Source: Gymnothorax reevesii
Taxonomy: Eukaryota > Chordata > Actinopteri > Anguilliformes > Muraenidae
Direction of reading: 5' to 3'
Length of the DNA: 64,000 nt
Assembly: GCA_029721435.1 (NCBI GenBank)
Contig: CM056576.1
Coordinates: 71,565,876-71,629,875 of the forward strand
Part shown: positions 1-11,650 of the stretch, one piece after another
Numbering within the stretch: position 1 is the first letter of the stretch
Layout: the number at the start of each line of letters is the position of its first letter
Translations under genes and position numbers: made by a program
The notes under the pieces: generated by a model
Told to the model about the DNA's origin: nothing
Databases searched by the model: none
What the model saw: the letters and a program-made list of their open reading frames with translations, nothing else

Positions 1-123
1 TGTGTCAAAGGAATGGATCATCATTAATGCCTCTATACATCTTTCATTAAATGTTTAATGCTCACTGGGACTTGAAGGCAGAAATTTGGAAGCCCCTTAC
101 TTCCAATGTCTCATACGACAGAT

Positions 124-562
124 CAGTGGCGGGCGGTGGATGGAAAACTGGGGGGGGGGACATCCCTTGAAACGGATGAGATTAGTGACCCAATTTGTTA
201 GTTTCCCTAAAATGAAATGTTTAGACGAGTGAATAATAATTTCTACAAAATGTTTAATTCACATGCCTTAATAGGCAACTCTTCACGAAAAAAACCACTG
301 TGGATTTTCCGCGTTCAATTTCATCACATCCTAAGCAAGCTGTCAAACCTGTGCGTAGTGATTGTTTAATTGAATATTTTTTTGCGTTCAACTGGTGCGT
401 TTGATTTCTCGTCCCAACGAAGACAATTAGCTGCACCTGAGAGGGGAGAGTTCAAGTGTCTTTTTCCAGGGAAATTGACTGAAAACAGATCAAGACTAAT
501 AAGCAGTTTAAAGACTGCGTTTTTTATCGCCCTCTTTGTTTTCCGTTCACTGCCCGCCACTG
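124..562. mobile_element. Non-autonomous hAT-type MITE (439 bp)
   Basis: The ends are inverted: CAGTGGCGGGC at 124 and its near-complement, ending GCCCGCCACTG, at 562. CAGTGGCG-type termini are typical of hAT elements. The flanks CGACAGAT (116-123) and CGACATAT (563-570) match at 7 of 8 positions, as expected for the 8-bp hAT target duplication. The interior has no transposase, so the copy is non-autonomous. Small open frames inside it are not credible genes. Confidence 0.8.
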
Positions 563-788
563 CGACATATGGAGATGGAAAAGTTAGCGCCCCAGTTTAT
601 TCTGGGGGTGTAAAATTATTTTTATTCAGGATTCTCAAAATTATTTATGAAAGCAATTACATAATGTAAAATAGGAATGAATTAAATGGGTCTCTATCAT
701 TACTAACAAATGTGAATTTTGTCCCATACAACACACTTTGGCTTTTCATTCATTTGAATGTTCTGTAGACCAAAGTCTTTTTCTTTAA

Positions 789-2719
789 CCCCTTTCTGCA
801 GATGTAGATGCTCGCGTCTATACAACTGCATTTTTAAGCACTTAGTTACAGTACTCGACCACGAGATGGCACCCCCGGATCAGCTATTGAATATTCACAA
901 GCAGGCAGAGCTGAAACAAGATTTAGAGTATGGAGAAGTTCCCTCCAATCCCTGTTTTCAGGAGTTGCATGAATTAAACTCCTCAGCTAAGCCTGGTGTG
1001 CAAACTGGTCAATATCCTGGCCCATAGTATTGATCCAGTAGTTAAAAAAAATTATCACTTGCGACAGAAAAAAACTTAGTACTCTGTAGCAACCATTTTA
1101 GCAACAGTGAGCCAACAGTATTCCAATTGGTGGTTAAAAAAATACATTTTGTGAAGCAACAAATCCGACATTGTATTGATTCTCTCACATTCTACAGTCA
1201 ATTACAGTCATTACACACAAAATATGCGTAGTTCCCTCCCATGGATTAACGTGTATATTCCTCCATTGACAAATTCAGCGCTACTGGTGTTGATAGCCAG
1301 TCACTCAATTATATGCTCAGATTCATCTGCGTAACCCTACAGTTATAGTTCACGCCCTCGTGAAGCTTCCCCAGTAAAAATGTATTGATAGACTCGTTAC
1401 TTATCCAGTTCCCGAGTGTTTAAACTTTCCTCAATAACAGAAATACATTGATCGGACAATAAGAATAGAATACAAAGCTAAGCGTAAAAGTAAGGTCGGT
1501 TGTATTCTGCGAATGTTGGCCTCGGTTGCGCAGCTGAAAATGATGCGATATCAAAGAAACAAAGACACCCGAAACCAGCCTGAAGTATTCAGTTTCATTT
1601 ACGAGATAAATGTTGTATGGACGCGGTCAATGGGAATTATTCAGAATGAAACAGTACTGTTGGGTTCCCTCTACCCGATACATCTGTCTCTGGAGGTGGG
1701 CATCAATGAAGAAAACAGGTTATACTTCTACTCTGTTTGCATTTTGCTCAATACGGCTTTTTGCTGTAGAATTTATACCGCGTTTAAAGACATCGAATGC
1801 CGAGGTTTTCGTTTCTCCAAATGCATGCAGCCCACGCACGTCTGTAGATCCCTCGGTACGTTCATTACACTATTCTGTTGAATATGGAGGCATTTGTCGT
1901 TTAACTTTTCCTGAAAGTGAAATTTCTGTTCTGTTAAAATAAGGTATATTTCAGAATTCTTATATTACTGAGTTAGTGAGTTTTTACCCTTATAATGTGT
2001 AAGGTTATGAGCTCGGATGTGAGAGTGGTTAGCTTTTCTTTGCAGTGTGAATGTTTTAGCCATTTAATCAGCACTTTATTTAATGCTTGGGGGACTTCAA
2101 AGAAAAATGGACAATATTGTTAACTTTACTATGGAGAAAAGGTATGTTTTGTGTTTGGAGAGGTTACTGGTGACCAATGATGTTCAACTGCACTGATATT
2201 GATAAATTCATGCTAAACTCAACCAGAAAATCATTAGTTCATGCTGAATTTCATGCCCCAAAAGTTAATTCTTGTTAAATATATGATTAATGTATGATTT
2301 GACAGTGAACCATTTTGATGGATCTCAGACTTTGGGAAGACACCTGGATAGCTGTCTAATTTGGCTCATAGCAAGCGGGTTATCTAGAATGTAATGTTCA
2401 GGATGAATTCTACTTGTGGTCAAGGAGTTTATGATCCCAGAAATGTATAGATTTAAGCCCTAGCAGTTTTTCAATTGTCAGTATTATTTTTTTTTTTTCA
2501 ATTTCGATGGTGAATTCTCATGAAGATTTTTTATGTTTGCAGCCCCTTTTCTCCACCAAAATCATAAAAATAAACTGAAATACGATGAGAGTCTAAATGC
2601 TTCAAGTGTCCAGACTCAATTGAGCCAACGTTTTTTTTCTATCTGTAAAGCTGCAATCTTGATAAAGCCTTAAATCAGGTAACACCTAAAAAGCCAGATT
2701 TGGCTTCTGCGCAAAGGGG
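789..2719. mobile_element. piggyBac-like non-autonomous element, copy A (1931 bp)
   Basis: The element lies between TTAA at 785-788 and TTAA at 2720-2723. Its termini read CCCCTTTCTGCAGA on the left and the complement of TCTGCGCAAAGGGG on the right, giving a 14-bp imperfect inverted repeat. TTAA duplication plus a 13-14 bp CCC-starting terminus is the piggyBac pattern. Each end has a short hairpin next to the terminus: 805-820 (6-bp stem with one G-T pair, loop CTCG) and 2691-2706 (6-bp stem, loop GATT). Related copies sit at 4271-6225 and 50868-52810. No transposase with the piggyBac DDD residues was found. Weak open frames near 1513-1942 drift between copies and look non-coding. Confidence 0.75.
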
Positions 2720-2968
2720 TTAATCCTCTTATTATAATATACTGAACAAAATTGAAAATTTGACACACAGAAGAGAGAAATGATCTGTAGACAATGTGAG
2801 CTTTTAGGGATAATTAATATGGTGATATGTTTTTTGAAGGACTAGTAAACAAGAAAAGAGCGAAGAGGAGGCGATCAATGTTTATATTTTTAACCAGTAC
2901 AGCTTTTAAAGAATACACCCTCTTTGGAAATTGCACAAAAATGTTTTTGGATGCAGTGCGCGCCATCA

Positions 2969-3285
2969 CTAGTGGGTATGGCCTCCATCAGCTCTAACCA
3001 TAGCTATGCAAAGTCTTCTTATTGATTGTAGAACTCCGGTAACACTCTGAAAGGAAGGCGCCGCTATGTAGCAGTCAGAGCTTGACCGAGGGCCTCAAGG
3101 GTCTGGGGTTGAATCCTCCATTGGCACACTCTCCTTCCAAATTTGTTCCAGATGTGTCCAACTGGTTTCAGGTCAAGCAAATGGGATGGCTATTCCATGT
3201 ACACCGGCGTTATGTAAAAAGTCACGTTTCAATCTGGCATTATGAGGGGTAGCATTATCATGTTAATGGTAAGACGTGGTCAAAA
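2969..3285 (-). pseudogene. C-terminal remnant of a Tc1/mariner-type transposase
   Basis: The minus-strand reading gives a stretch starting DNATPHNARLKRDF, like the DNAxPHxAR block that holds the second catalytic Asp of the DDE/D core. It continues through an eroded third acidic region to a C-terminus ending RADGGHTH before a stop at 2969-2971. This matches the ARGGHT-type C-terminus of one branch of fish Tc1/mariner transposases. At least two in-frame stops are present and the N-terminal half is missing. It is a dead fragment lying between two piggyBac-like copies. Confidence 0.6.
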
Positions 3286-3479
3286 TCTACTACCATACTT
3301 GCAAATCCGTTGGGGTTGAGGTTTTAAGAAGCATAAAGCAACAAGCGTGATAACTTTTTAAAATAACACATGATAATTTTGCCTCTAAGATTTCCCAACT
3401 ATGACGGCATTGACAGCCATGCTTTATTTTGCCATATATTTTGGGTTTTTTGTTTTGCTTGTTTTTCCCCATGAAAATT

Positions 3480-3972
3480 TTAAAGAAACTCTTACCGAAA
3501 AGGCCAAATGTTGTGGAAGTATATTGCTGACAAAATTAAAATTAAAATGCAATGTCAGGAATGCATTTTGATTTTCAAAATACAAGCACATTATTTGTAT
3601 CATAATGAAAATGTAATCCTCCACTTCGTGTTTTCATTTTGAAGTCCATGTACGCAATTTTTATAACAAATGGAAAATTAAAATACATTTCTCATTTGCT
3701 TTTGAGTTTTGGATAAGTGCCCCGCAATATCACTTACAAAACGAAAACGCTAATCACATAAAGCAAATACATTCTCGGAAATGCTTTTTCATTTTCGAGA
3801 AGGACGCTCATTATTTGTATCATGACGAAAATTCTAAAGTAATCCCCCAATTTTGGTTTGCATTTTCAAGTCCATGTACGCACTGTTCTCATGGACTTGA
3901 AAATGTCAACGCAAAGTGGAGGAATTCTTTAGAATTTTCGTCATGATGCTAATGTGTGTGCTTCTCGAAAAC
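3480..3972. repeat. Inverted-repeat (hairpin) sequence with a third degenerate unit
   Basis: About 85 bp at 3792-3876 (starting TTTTCGAGAAGGACGC, ending AAGTCCATG) reappears inverted at 3890-3971 (starting CATGGACTTG, ending CTTCTCGAAAA), with a 13-bp spacer. A third, more diverged unit in the left-arm orientation lies at about 3563-3656. The sequence could fold into a long cruciform and is probably a foldback or MITE-type repeat. No coding content or target duplication was recognised. Confidence 0.6.
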
Positions 3973-4270
3973 AAGTTGGTAAAGTCAGTCACAAGTAAAC
4001 CCAGGTCTGTAACATCAGTCACGATTCAACACAACAAGCTACAACAAACTTGTGCAGCAAAATACTTGTCTCTGACAAGCTTTCTTTAAAAGAAATGATT
4101 AGTGTTGCTTATTATCATTAGATGGCAGCAGCATCCACATGAATATTCAGGATTTTCCAATGATGCATTTCCTCTTCCTGGCCTTGTTGGAAAAAAAAAA
4201 AAACAAGACACTGCAGAAAAATCTCTTAAATCTACCTCTTTTGATAAGCAGGTTTGTAAAGTACTCTTTT

Positions 4271-6225
4271 CCCCTTTCTGCAGATGTTAGACGCTCGCGT
4301 CTATGGAACTGCAAATTTAAGCACGCTGTTACTGTACTCGATCACTAGATGGCACCCCCAGATCAGTTATTGAATATTCACAAGGAAGCAGACCTGGAAC
4401 GCGGTTTTGAATATGGGGAAGTTCACTCCACTCCCTGTTTTTCAAGAGTTGCATGAATTAAAATCGTCAGCTAAGCCTGATGTGCAAACTGCTCAATATC
4501 CTTGCCCATAGTATCGATCCAGCAGTTTAAAAAAAGATCTTTTGCGACAGATTGTTGTCCTGTGAAGCAACCACCCTAGCTACAGTGAGCCAACGGTATT
4601 CCAGTTAGTGGTTCAGAAAAATCAGTTTTCTGAAGCAAAAAATTCGACATGGTATTGATTGCCTCACATTCTCCTGTTAATTACAGTCATCATATACAAA
4701 AAAATGCGTAGTTCCCTACCGTGGATTTACGTGTAGATTCCTTCATTGACTATTTCAGCGCTTCCTTATAGCCACCCAAGTACTGGTGTTGATAGCCATT
4801 CACTCAATCATGCACTCAGGCTCTTCTGCGTAACTGCACAGTTATACTCACGGCCTCGTGAAACTTCTTGCTAACAATGTATTGATTTGCTCATTTCTTA
4901 TCCAATTCTCGAGTGTTTCAACTTTCCACAGTAGATGAAATACATTGATTGGACATACATAAGAGCATACAAGCCTATGCGTAGCAGGCTCGGTTGTATC
5001 CTGCCTACGTTGCGCACATTGCGCAGCTGAAATGGACGGGATTTATAGAAAAAGAAGAACTGCAAAACTGGCCTTGAAGTGTTTAGTTTCATTGAGAGGA
5101 TTTAAATGAGATAAGGACAAGGTCAATGGGAATTATTTTGAATGAAACCGGACCAGAGAGTTCCTTCTACTGGATACATCTGTCTCTGGAGGAGGGATTC
5201 ATGAAAAAGGTTAGGCTACTACTTTTGCTGTTTTTTTGGAATGTATACCGTATTCAACAAAGTCGAATGCCAAGTTTTTTTTCCTGTTTTAAAGGTGAAC
5301 TGCCCATGCATTTGGGGTGGACCCCCTGGTATGTTCATTGCACCGTTCTGTTGAATCTAGGCAGGCATATAGTGTTTGATCTTCACTGAAAGTGGAATGT
5401 CTGTTCTGTTAATATAAGGTATAATTTCAGAATTCAGATATTACAGAGTTAGTGAGTTGTACTCGTTCCTTATGAGTGTTGAAATGAGTTTGTGAGCTCG
5501 GAAGTAGGAACTGGTAGTTTCCAATGCAGGATGAATATTCTGTTTAATCAGCAGTTTATTTAATGAGTATTTGTGCTGGCTTGGGGGACTTCGAAGAAAA
5601 ATGGACAAAACTCTAAACTTTATTATGGAAAAAAGGCATGTTTTGTGTTTGGAGAGGTTACTGGTGACCACTGATATTCAACTGCACTGAAATTGATAAA
5701 TTCATGCTAAACTCAACCCAAAAATCATTAGTTCGTATTAAATTTCATGCCTTAAAACTTAATTTATGTTAAATACATGATTATTTTACGATTTGACAGT
5801 GCACCATTTTGAGGGATCTCAGACTTTGGGGTGCCACTTGGATAGCTGTATAATTTGGCTAATAGCATGTAGGTAATCTAGAATGTAATGTTAAAGATGA
5901 ATTCTTCTTGTGGTCCAGAAGTTTATGATCCCAGAAATGTATAAATTTAAGCCCCAGTAGTTTTTCAATTCTCAGTTTTATTTTATTTTATTTTATTTTT
6001 TTGCAATTTCAATGGTGAATTCTCATGAGGATTTTTTATGTTTGCAGCCCATTTTCTCTACCAAAATCTTGAAAATAAACTGAAATACAATGTAATTCTA
6101 AATGCTGTAAGTGTCTTTTCTGTGTTGAGCCACACTTTTTCTCTTTATGAAGCTTAAATCTTGAATTATAAAGCATTAATTTGGGTAACCCATAAATAGC
6201 CAAATTTGGCTTCTGAGCAAAGGGG
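4271..6225. mobile_element. piggyBac-like non-autonomous element, copy B (~1955 bp)
   Basis: This is the same family as 789-2719 and is collinear over its whole length. The right end is followed by TTAA (6226-6229); the left flank is TTTT, so the TTAA there has mutated. The left sub-terminal hairpin is perfect (4288-4303: TAGACG, loop CTCG, CGTCTA). The right one is the palindrome AGCCAAATTTGGCT. The copy has small indels relative to copy A, consistent with an old insertion. No coding sequence is recognised. Confidence 0.75.
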
Positions 6226-6229
6226 TTAA

Positions 6230-8080
6230 TTCATCAGGTATCTGAATAAGTATTTTTCAATATATTCTGGCTAAAGTTAGTCAGGTTATTACCCGTTGAT
6301 GTAGGTTAATACACTCAAAGAAGATGATCTCATCATATACACAAAGTACATGAATACTCTTGTCCATGCCACCTGGAAAAGAAGGAAAAGATTTTCATTA
6401 AATAAAAATACCTGGCACTCTAAAATGTCCAGTTCTGAGTTGGGTTCACCTCATTCATAATATTCATTGGGAGTGCAGCAGAATGACTTCATGTTGGAAC
6501 ACTGGGCTTTTCAACCCCAACTATTTTTCAGCCTCATTTTCCTCACAATTATTTTATGATTTTTTGACCCTGCCAGCCAGTGGTGGTTGGTTGCAATATT
6601 AGTCGAAAAGAAGCTTTTATTTATTTATTACAATTCAAAGCTTTATATCTGGTCTGTTAGGCTAGTGAATGCCTCTCATTAAATCTGTGTTGATTAAATA
6701 ACAGAGTATTCACATCTCACTTAAAGCAAGAAAATATTGTCAGCGCTGCACCTGGCATGGTCTTGAAAACATTCAAATACCATTATTACCATTCAGTCCG
6801 CTGTTAAAAGCAAATTAATATGTAGAATATGACAATTGCTTGTCAAATTATCTTGTTTTATCAACAGAAATCCATCCTCTGTAACTTTGAGCTCAAAGTG
6901 ACAAACTGTTACATCAGTCACGTAATGTCAGTCACGCAAAATTATTTCATTATTCTGATAATGATTTTGATTTGGAACATAGCAATAATTTCTAAAGTTG
7001 CATGTCACCTTTTATCTTGGAGTGAAAAAGCTGTCAACCCTGTATGTTTGAAGAGAAGTTTAAAACAAAGTTGATGAATTTTCTTAATGGCCGTTTTTTA
7101 AAACATCTGGCAGGCTCACAATTTCACATCTCAATAACTTATACATTACACCAGCAAAGATTCCTTCTGGCTCCAAGTTGACCTAGTCCTGAGTATGCTT
7201 GTCACAAAATATGAACATCCTAGAGGTGCAAGTTTTACTACCAGGCCATACCAAAGGGCCTGTTCCCTTCCTGAATGTAATGTCAGTCACCATGGAATTG
7301 CCCAGAAGCTGAAGTAGCGGTGTGCTAGGCACATTTGCACTCTATTAAGTTCTGCAGCGCATAGCAAATTTATCACATGCAACAAAGGGAATATTTTGCT
7401 TTTCTTGCGTAGATTAATTTCTGACACCCCCCAAACAGGTTCTAGTCAGCTCCAAGAGAAATTATAAAAATTGGAGTCAACAAATTTTTTGTGCTTGGAT
7501 CGTTGGCTCAATGCTAATGCATATTTCCATTACCGTTTAGGCGCTAATGGAAATTGTCTTGATGATCGTGATAATGTTCACTATCCCGCCAAATGCTTTT
7601 CACCCAGTCTTGTTTAATGAGCCACTTATCCATGCGGCAAGATTTATACAGCTAGTTCAATAAAACTAATCAAGTTAGCCATCTATGAAATTAATTTATA
7701 ACCAATGAGCCAACTCCAGTGACTAGCAAAAATCTGCTATCACTTGCCTAAGCTAGCAAGCAAGCTTGCTAATCACTAAGCTAGTGACCACCAAGAGAGC
7801 TTGCAAATTACAAGAAACACACAGCTTGCAAACGTGCAAACTGAACTGTGAAACTGTTCAGGATGACTATAATAACTTAGACGAGCCAGTGTAAAGAATC
7901 AACAGTAATGAAATGTATTAGCAGTCTAACTTGCAATTAAAGTGCCGACAGCAGCTTAGTACAAACAGTTTGCACAGCTCAGTCATGCTCGTCTGTACCT
8001 TCTGGCGGAAACTGAAAAACTATGGTGGTTTGGCAATAATGAAAAAGAAAAGCCCCACCCACACTTTCAAAATAGCCAAT
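6230..8080. other. Intronic DNA without recognised features
   Basis: AT-rich sequence taken as part of clic5 intron 2. Open frames are short and show no family motif. Scattered GTCAGTCAC-type words (near 6913-6938 and 7281) do not form an array. Confidence 0.5.
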
Positions 8081-9180
8081 TGTCATGGTTATGGTTTTTG
8101 TCATGTTTATGTTCAAGTTCAGTGTTCATGATTTTGTCTTTTATTTATTCTTTTTGGTTATTGTAATTCTCAAGTTTTTAGTTCATTCCATTTCTCAGTT
8201 CCATTGCACTTGTCTCCCCTGTCTTGTGATCTAGTTGGTTTAGTCTGTCTTCCCGGTCTGTGTGCGCACTTACTTCGGGTGATTTAAATGAATTCTGGTG
8301 TTTAATATATTCCTTCGATTCTCGTTTACTTCCTTCTTCTTACTGTGCTGATTACTAACAAAACTAGCATTTGCATTTTGTATCATAGTCGTGTAAGTAG
8401 ACTAATCCATGTATATAGATTACTAACTTACTAATAAGCACTCTAGTTAAATCCGTAATGTTGAATCACTACATAATTACTACTAATTCCCTCTCAACAA
8501 TTGCCCTGTTCTAGTCTCCGCCTCTTGCTCAGCTTTACCTGTCTCCCCCTGCGTTTCTGTGAGATCTCTCGCACGTGCTTAATTACTTTCCTGCACTCAG
8601 TATCTGTGCACCGGAGCTGTTTAAATGTCATAGTCTGTCCGTGTCTTGGCTTTCAGCAATTTTCGTGGTTAGCGTTTCCCTCATGTCATTCTCCCGTTGT
8701 AATTAGTCTGATCCAGCTCACCTGTTCCCTGCATAGCATGTGACTTTCCTCCCGTCTATTTAAGCAGTCTTTTCACAGCCAGCTCCTTCTCAGGACTTTG
8801 ATCAATATTTCTTTGTGCAGAGCGCCGTGTATGCCATTGAGTATTGTTTTTCTTCTACTGGTTTGTCCAACTAAGATTCTTGCCATTGCCCTTATTGCAT
8901 TGTTGTGTCATTTTGGATTTTGACCCATTTTTGTATGACCTCGATTTCTGTGTTTGGATGCCCTGTGTATGACCCTTTGTAGACTTTTTGCCTACCGTTT
9001 ATGTACCTTTGCTCATCTGTATTCCTGGTTCTGACCCCTGCCTGTCTAGTCGACACTGTTTTTGGATTTTGTATTGTGGCTTGGCAAGTCTTGTGTTTTT
9101 TGGCTTTGACTCGGACCTCATTATGGGCATACGTTTTTTGGATTTCCATCTCTTGCATGTGTTTCCTGAACGCTACGTCC
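8081..9180 (+). mobile_element. LTR-like repeat, copy 1 (possible solo LTR)
   Basis: The block starts TGTCATGG and ends near a TTCCTGAACGCTAC motif. It is recognisably related along about 1.1 kb to 55535-56635: shared stretches include TCTCGTTTACTTCCTTC, CTAGTCTCCGCC, GTAATTAGTCTGATCCA and a TATTTAAGCAGTCTTTTC promoter-like motif about two-thirds of the way along. Length, TG start, TATA-like motif and lack of any reverse transcriptase fit a solo LTR of a fish gypsy-type element. The exact ends and a target duplication could not be fixed, so this is a tentative classification. Confidence 0.45.
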
Positions 9181-10930
9181 CACCAATAGAAAAGCATGTA
9201 ATTTCTTGTTGCCCAACCGCAACATTACAAACTCTGTATGCCGAGAAATACCTTTTAAGGCGAATTTGCATTGGATGGACAGGTAATTCTTCTATATGGG
9301 CAAGGCTTATCTACCCCAGCCCATCCTTCGACATGCTTCTAGCCAGTGCACAGTATCAGTGAGTACACGCCCATTCAGGCAATGTGAGTACCTCCCATGA
9401 AGGAATAATTTTATTAGGTTGTGTCATATGTGGTTGTGTTCTTTGTAGGTACAGTTGCATTTTTTATTTCAATATATTGGTTTGTCGGTATATTGTCGGT
9501 TGGTTAATATGTGGGTGTGTCCAAGTAGGCAGAGCCTTATTGGTTGATTTGTCCCCTGTAGGCAGGAAGTGATGGAGAGAGTATTGGGAACTGCCCCTTT
9601 TCCCAAAGACTTTTCATGATCCTTTGGCTCAAAGGAGTCGTCTTCAACGTCACCACCGTTGACCTGAAAAGGTAAGAGTCATGTTTATTAACCAGAGATT
9701 GATTTTCTGTCATCTACCGTAATGTCAGTGAACCCACTGGACAAAGTCAGAAGCAAATGAACCATGTCAACAGAAAATGCAGAGTAATAACCACAAATAT
9801 GCCTGTGCATAGTTAACTATTGTGAGGTATTTTGCGTAAATAAAATTGGTAGTGATGTGCACTCTGCTGTATTTTTGTTCTTTTCCTGTTAGCTGTGAGA
9901 CTAATCCCTATACTGCTAACATCAGGTGATGACATACACCGATTAACCACAAGATTAATATCACCTGCCTAATGTCATAAACATCCCCCTTGTGCTGTGA
10001 AAACAGCACCATGAAACTGATATCACTTGAATGTAACTGCATTCTTTGCTAATCCCCAGTCACTTCCCCATTCGGACTGCGGGCAGGTTAACATTTAAGG
10101 ACACATGGCTCTAACACTTATACCTCATTGCCTTCCACAGGAACAGAGTTTGTGGTCTCAGGGAGGCCCAAACCACTGCTGAGTGGCACATTTCAAAATG
10201 CCTCCGATTAACTTTCACACTTTCTGATTCCTACAGGGTTGAGCTATAAAAATTGTCTAGGTATTGTCTGGATTGTTTTGAATTTGCCAGGTTACTGTTG
10301 CAAAAAATTTATACAGTTATAATGGATTCAAGGACCAGACCTAGCCAGTTACTTTAGGGGGAACTGAAACTGAAAGTATGTCAGGACTCAGACCACACAC
10401 AGCTCCTCTCGCACAATTCTGGTTGCTTTGGTGATCAGGATTTCTGCACAAACCCAAACATGTTAATGAATGCAAGTGCGAGACATCAACACGGGGCAGC
10501 ATTATCCCTGTCTAGCCTTCTAGCTCTTGGGAGCCATTTCTACTGTAATGTGTCTCACTGAGGATACAAATTCCTGTGAGGACAATGCTAATTTAACAAA
10601 AATGTGCACCAATGCAGGTGGCTGCTGGACCTTGGACATCTTTTGCATGCTTGACTGGATCAATTCAAGGAAGAAGGACATTTTCATACTGGCAAACTGC
10701 AATTATGTTTGTGATTGTGATTTATTGATTACATGTAAAGCGTGTGTGGGTTAATACAAGAATAAGCTGGGAGGAAACAATTAAATTATATTTGTTTGTG
10801 GAAATTGAAATACAGCAGCTGGGGGACTGGAGCAAATACTGCAGTTGGCTAACTCTGAAAGCCAGAGTTGAGCATTCTCAATAAAGTTTAGGTAGTGACA
10901 CAAATTCATTGCCCCAGAGAAAACTTACTT
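9181..10930. other. Intronic DNA without recognised features
   Basis: Part of the inferred clic5 intron 2. No repeat ends, RNA genes or protein motifs were recognised. Confidence 0.5.
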
Positions 10931-11338
10931 TGGGTGACACGGTGGCACAGTGGTTAGCACTTTTTCCTCACAGCAAGAAGGTTGAGGGTTCGAATCCAGC
11001 CTGTGGCCTTTCTGTGTGGAGTTTGCATGTTCTCCCCGTGTTCGTGTGGGTTTTCTCTGGGTACTCCGGTTTCCCCCACCCACAAAACATGCAATATATA
11101 GGAATACTGTATGGCTGTGTGTGAATGTTTGGTGGTGGTCATAGGGGCCGTAGGCGCATACTGGCAGCCACGCTTCCGTCAGTCCGCCCCAGGGCAGCTA
11201 GGGCTACAAAAATGTAGTTTACTACCATCAGAGCGTGATTGTGTAAGTGAATGAATAATGTATCCTTGTAAAAGCATCTGAGTGCCCAGAAAGCAGAAAA
11301 GCGCAATATAAAATTGATGCAGTATTATTATTACCACA
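10931..11338 (+). mobile_element. tRNA-derived SINE of the fish V-SINE / DANA-Mermaid type
   Basis: The 5' part is tRNA-like, with an A-box region (GGTGGCACAGTGGTTAGCAC, from about 10940) and a B-box GGTTCGAATCC (10987-10997). The conserved fish SINE core follows (TGTGTGGAGTTTGCATGTTC, TCCGGTTTCCCCCAC). The 3' part resembles CR1/L2-type LINE tails (GCGCAATATAAA followed by ATTATTATTA). This is an RNA polymerase III-transcribed retroposon that depends on a partner LINE. A LINE of the right general type is present at the right end of the window. The left edge of the Tc1 element at 11360 almost abuts the SINE tail. Confidence 0.85.
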
Positions 11339-11650
11339 GCATTAGGATTGTAGAATTGAATTTAGAGGAATTGAATTCATTCACTACAAAGACAAGATAT
11401 TTAATGTTCAAATGGAAAAACTTTATTAATTTTTTGGAAATATTCACTCATTTTAAATTTGATGCCTGTTCAAAAAAAAAAGCTTGCACAGGGGAAACAA
11501 AAGACTGGGAAAGTTGAGGAATGCTCAAAAATACCTGTTTGGAGCATTTCACAGGTGAACAGGAAATAATTAATACCTGTAATTGGAAACAGGTGAGTGC
11601 CATGATTAGGTAATAAAGGAGCATCCCCAAAAGGCTCAGTCGTTCAAAAG

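Noticed and set aside
1513..1942. Open frames of 110-122 codons in the piggyBac-like element, with a similar one at 51729-52040
   Set aside because: Frames and starts differ between copies, copy B does not keep them, and no transposase motif is present.
8988..9362. 124-codon open frame
   Set aside because: It runs across the end of an LTR-like repeat into unrelated DNA and has no recognisable motif.
10987..10997. tRNA-like B-box suggesting a tRNA gene (also at 23897-23909)
   Set aside because: The flanks do not fold as a tRNA and continue into SINE bodies; these are tRNA-derived retroposons.
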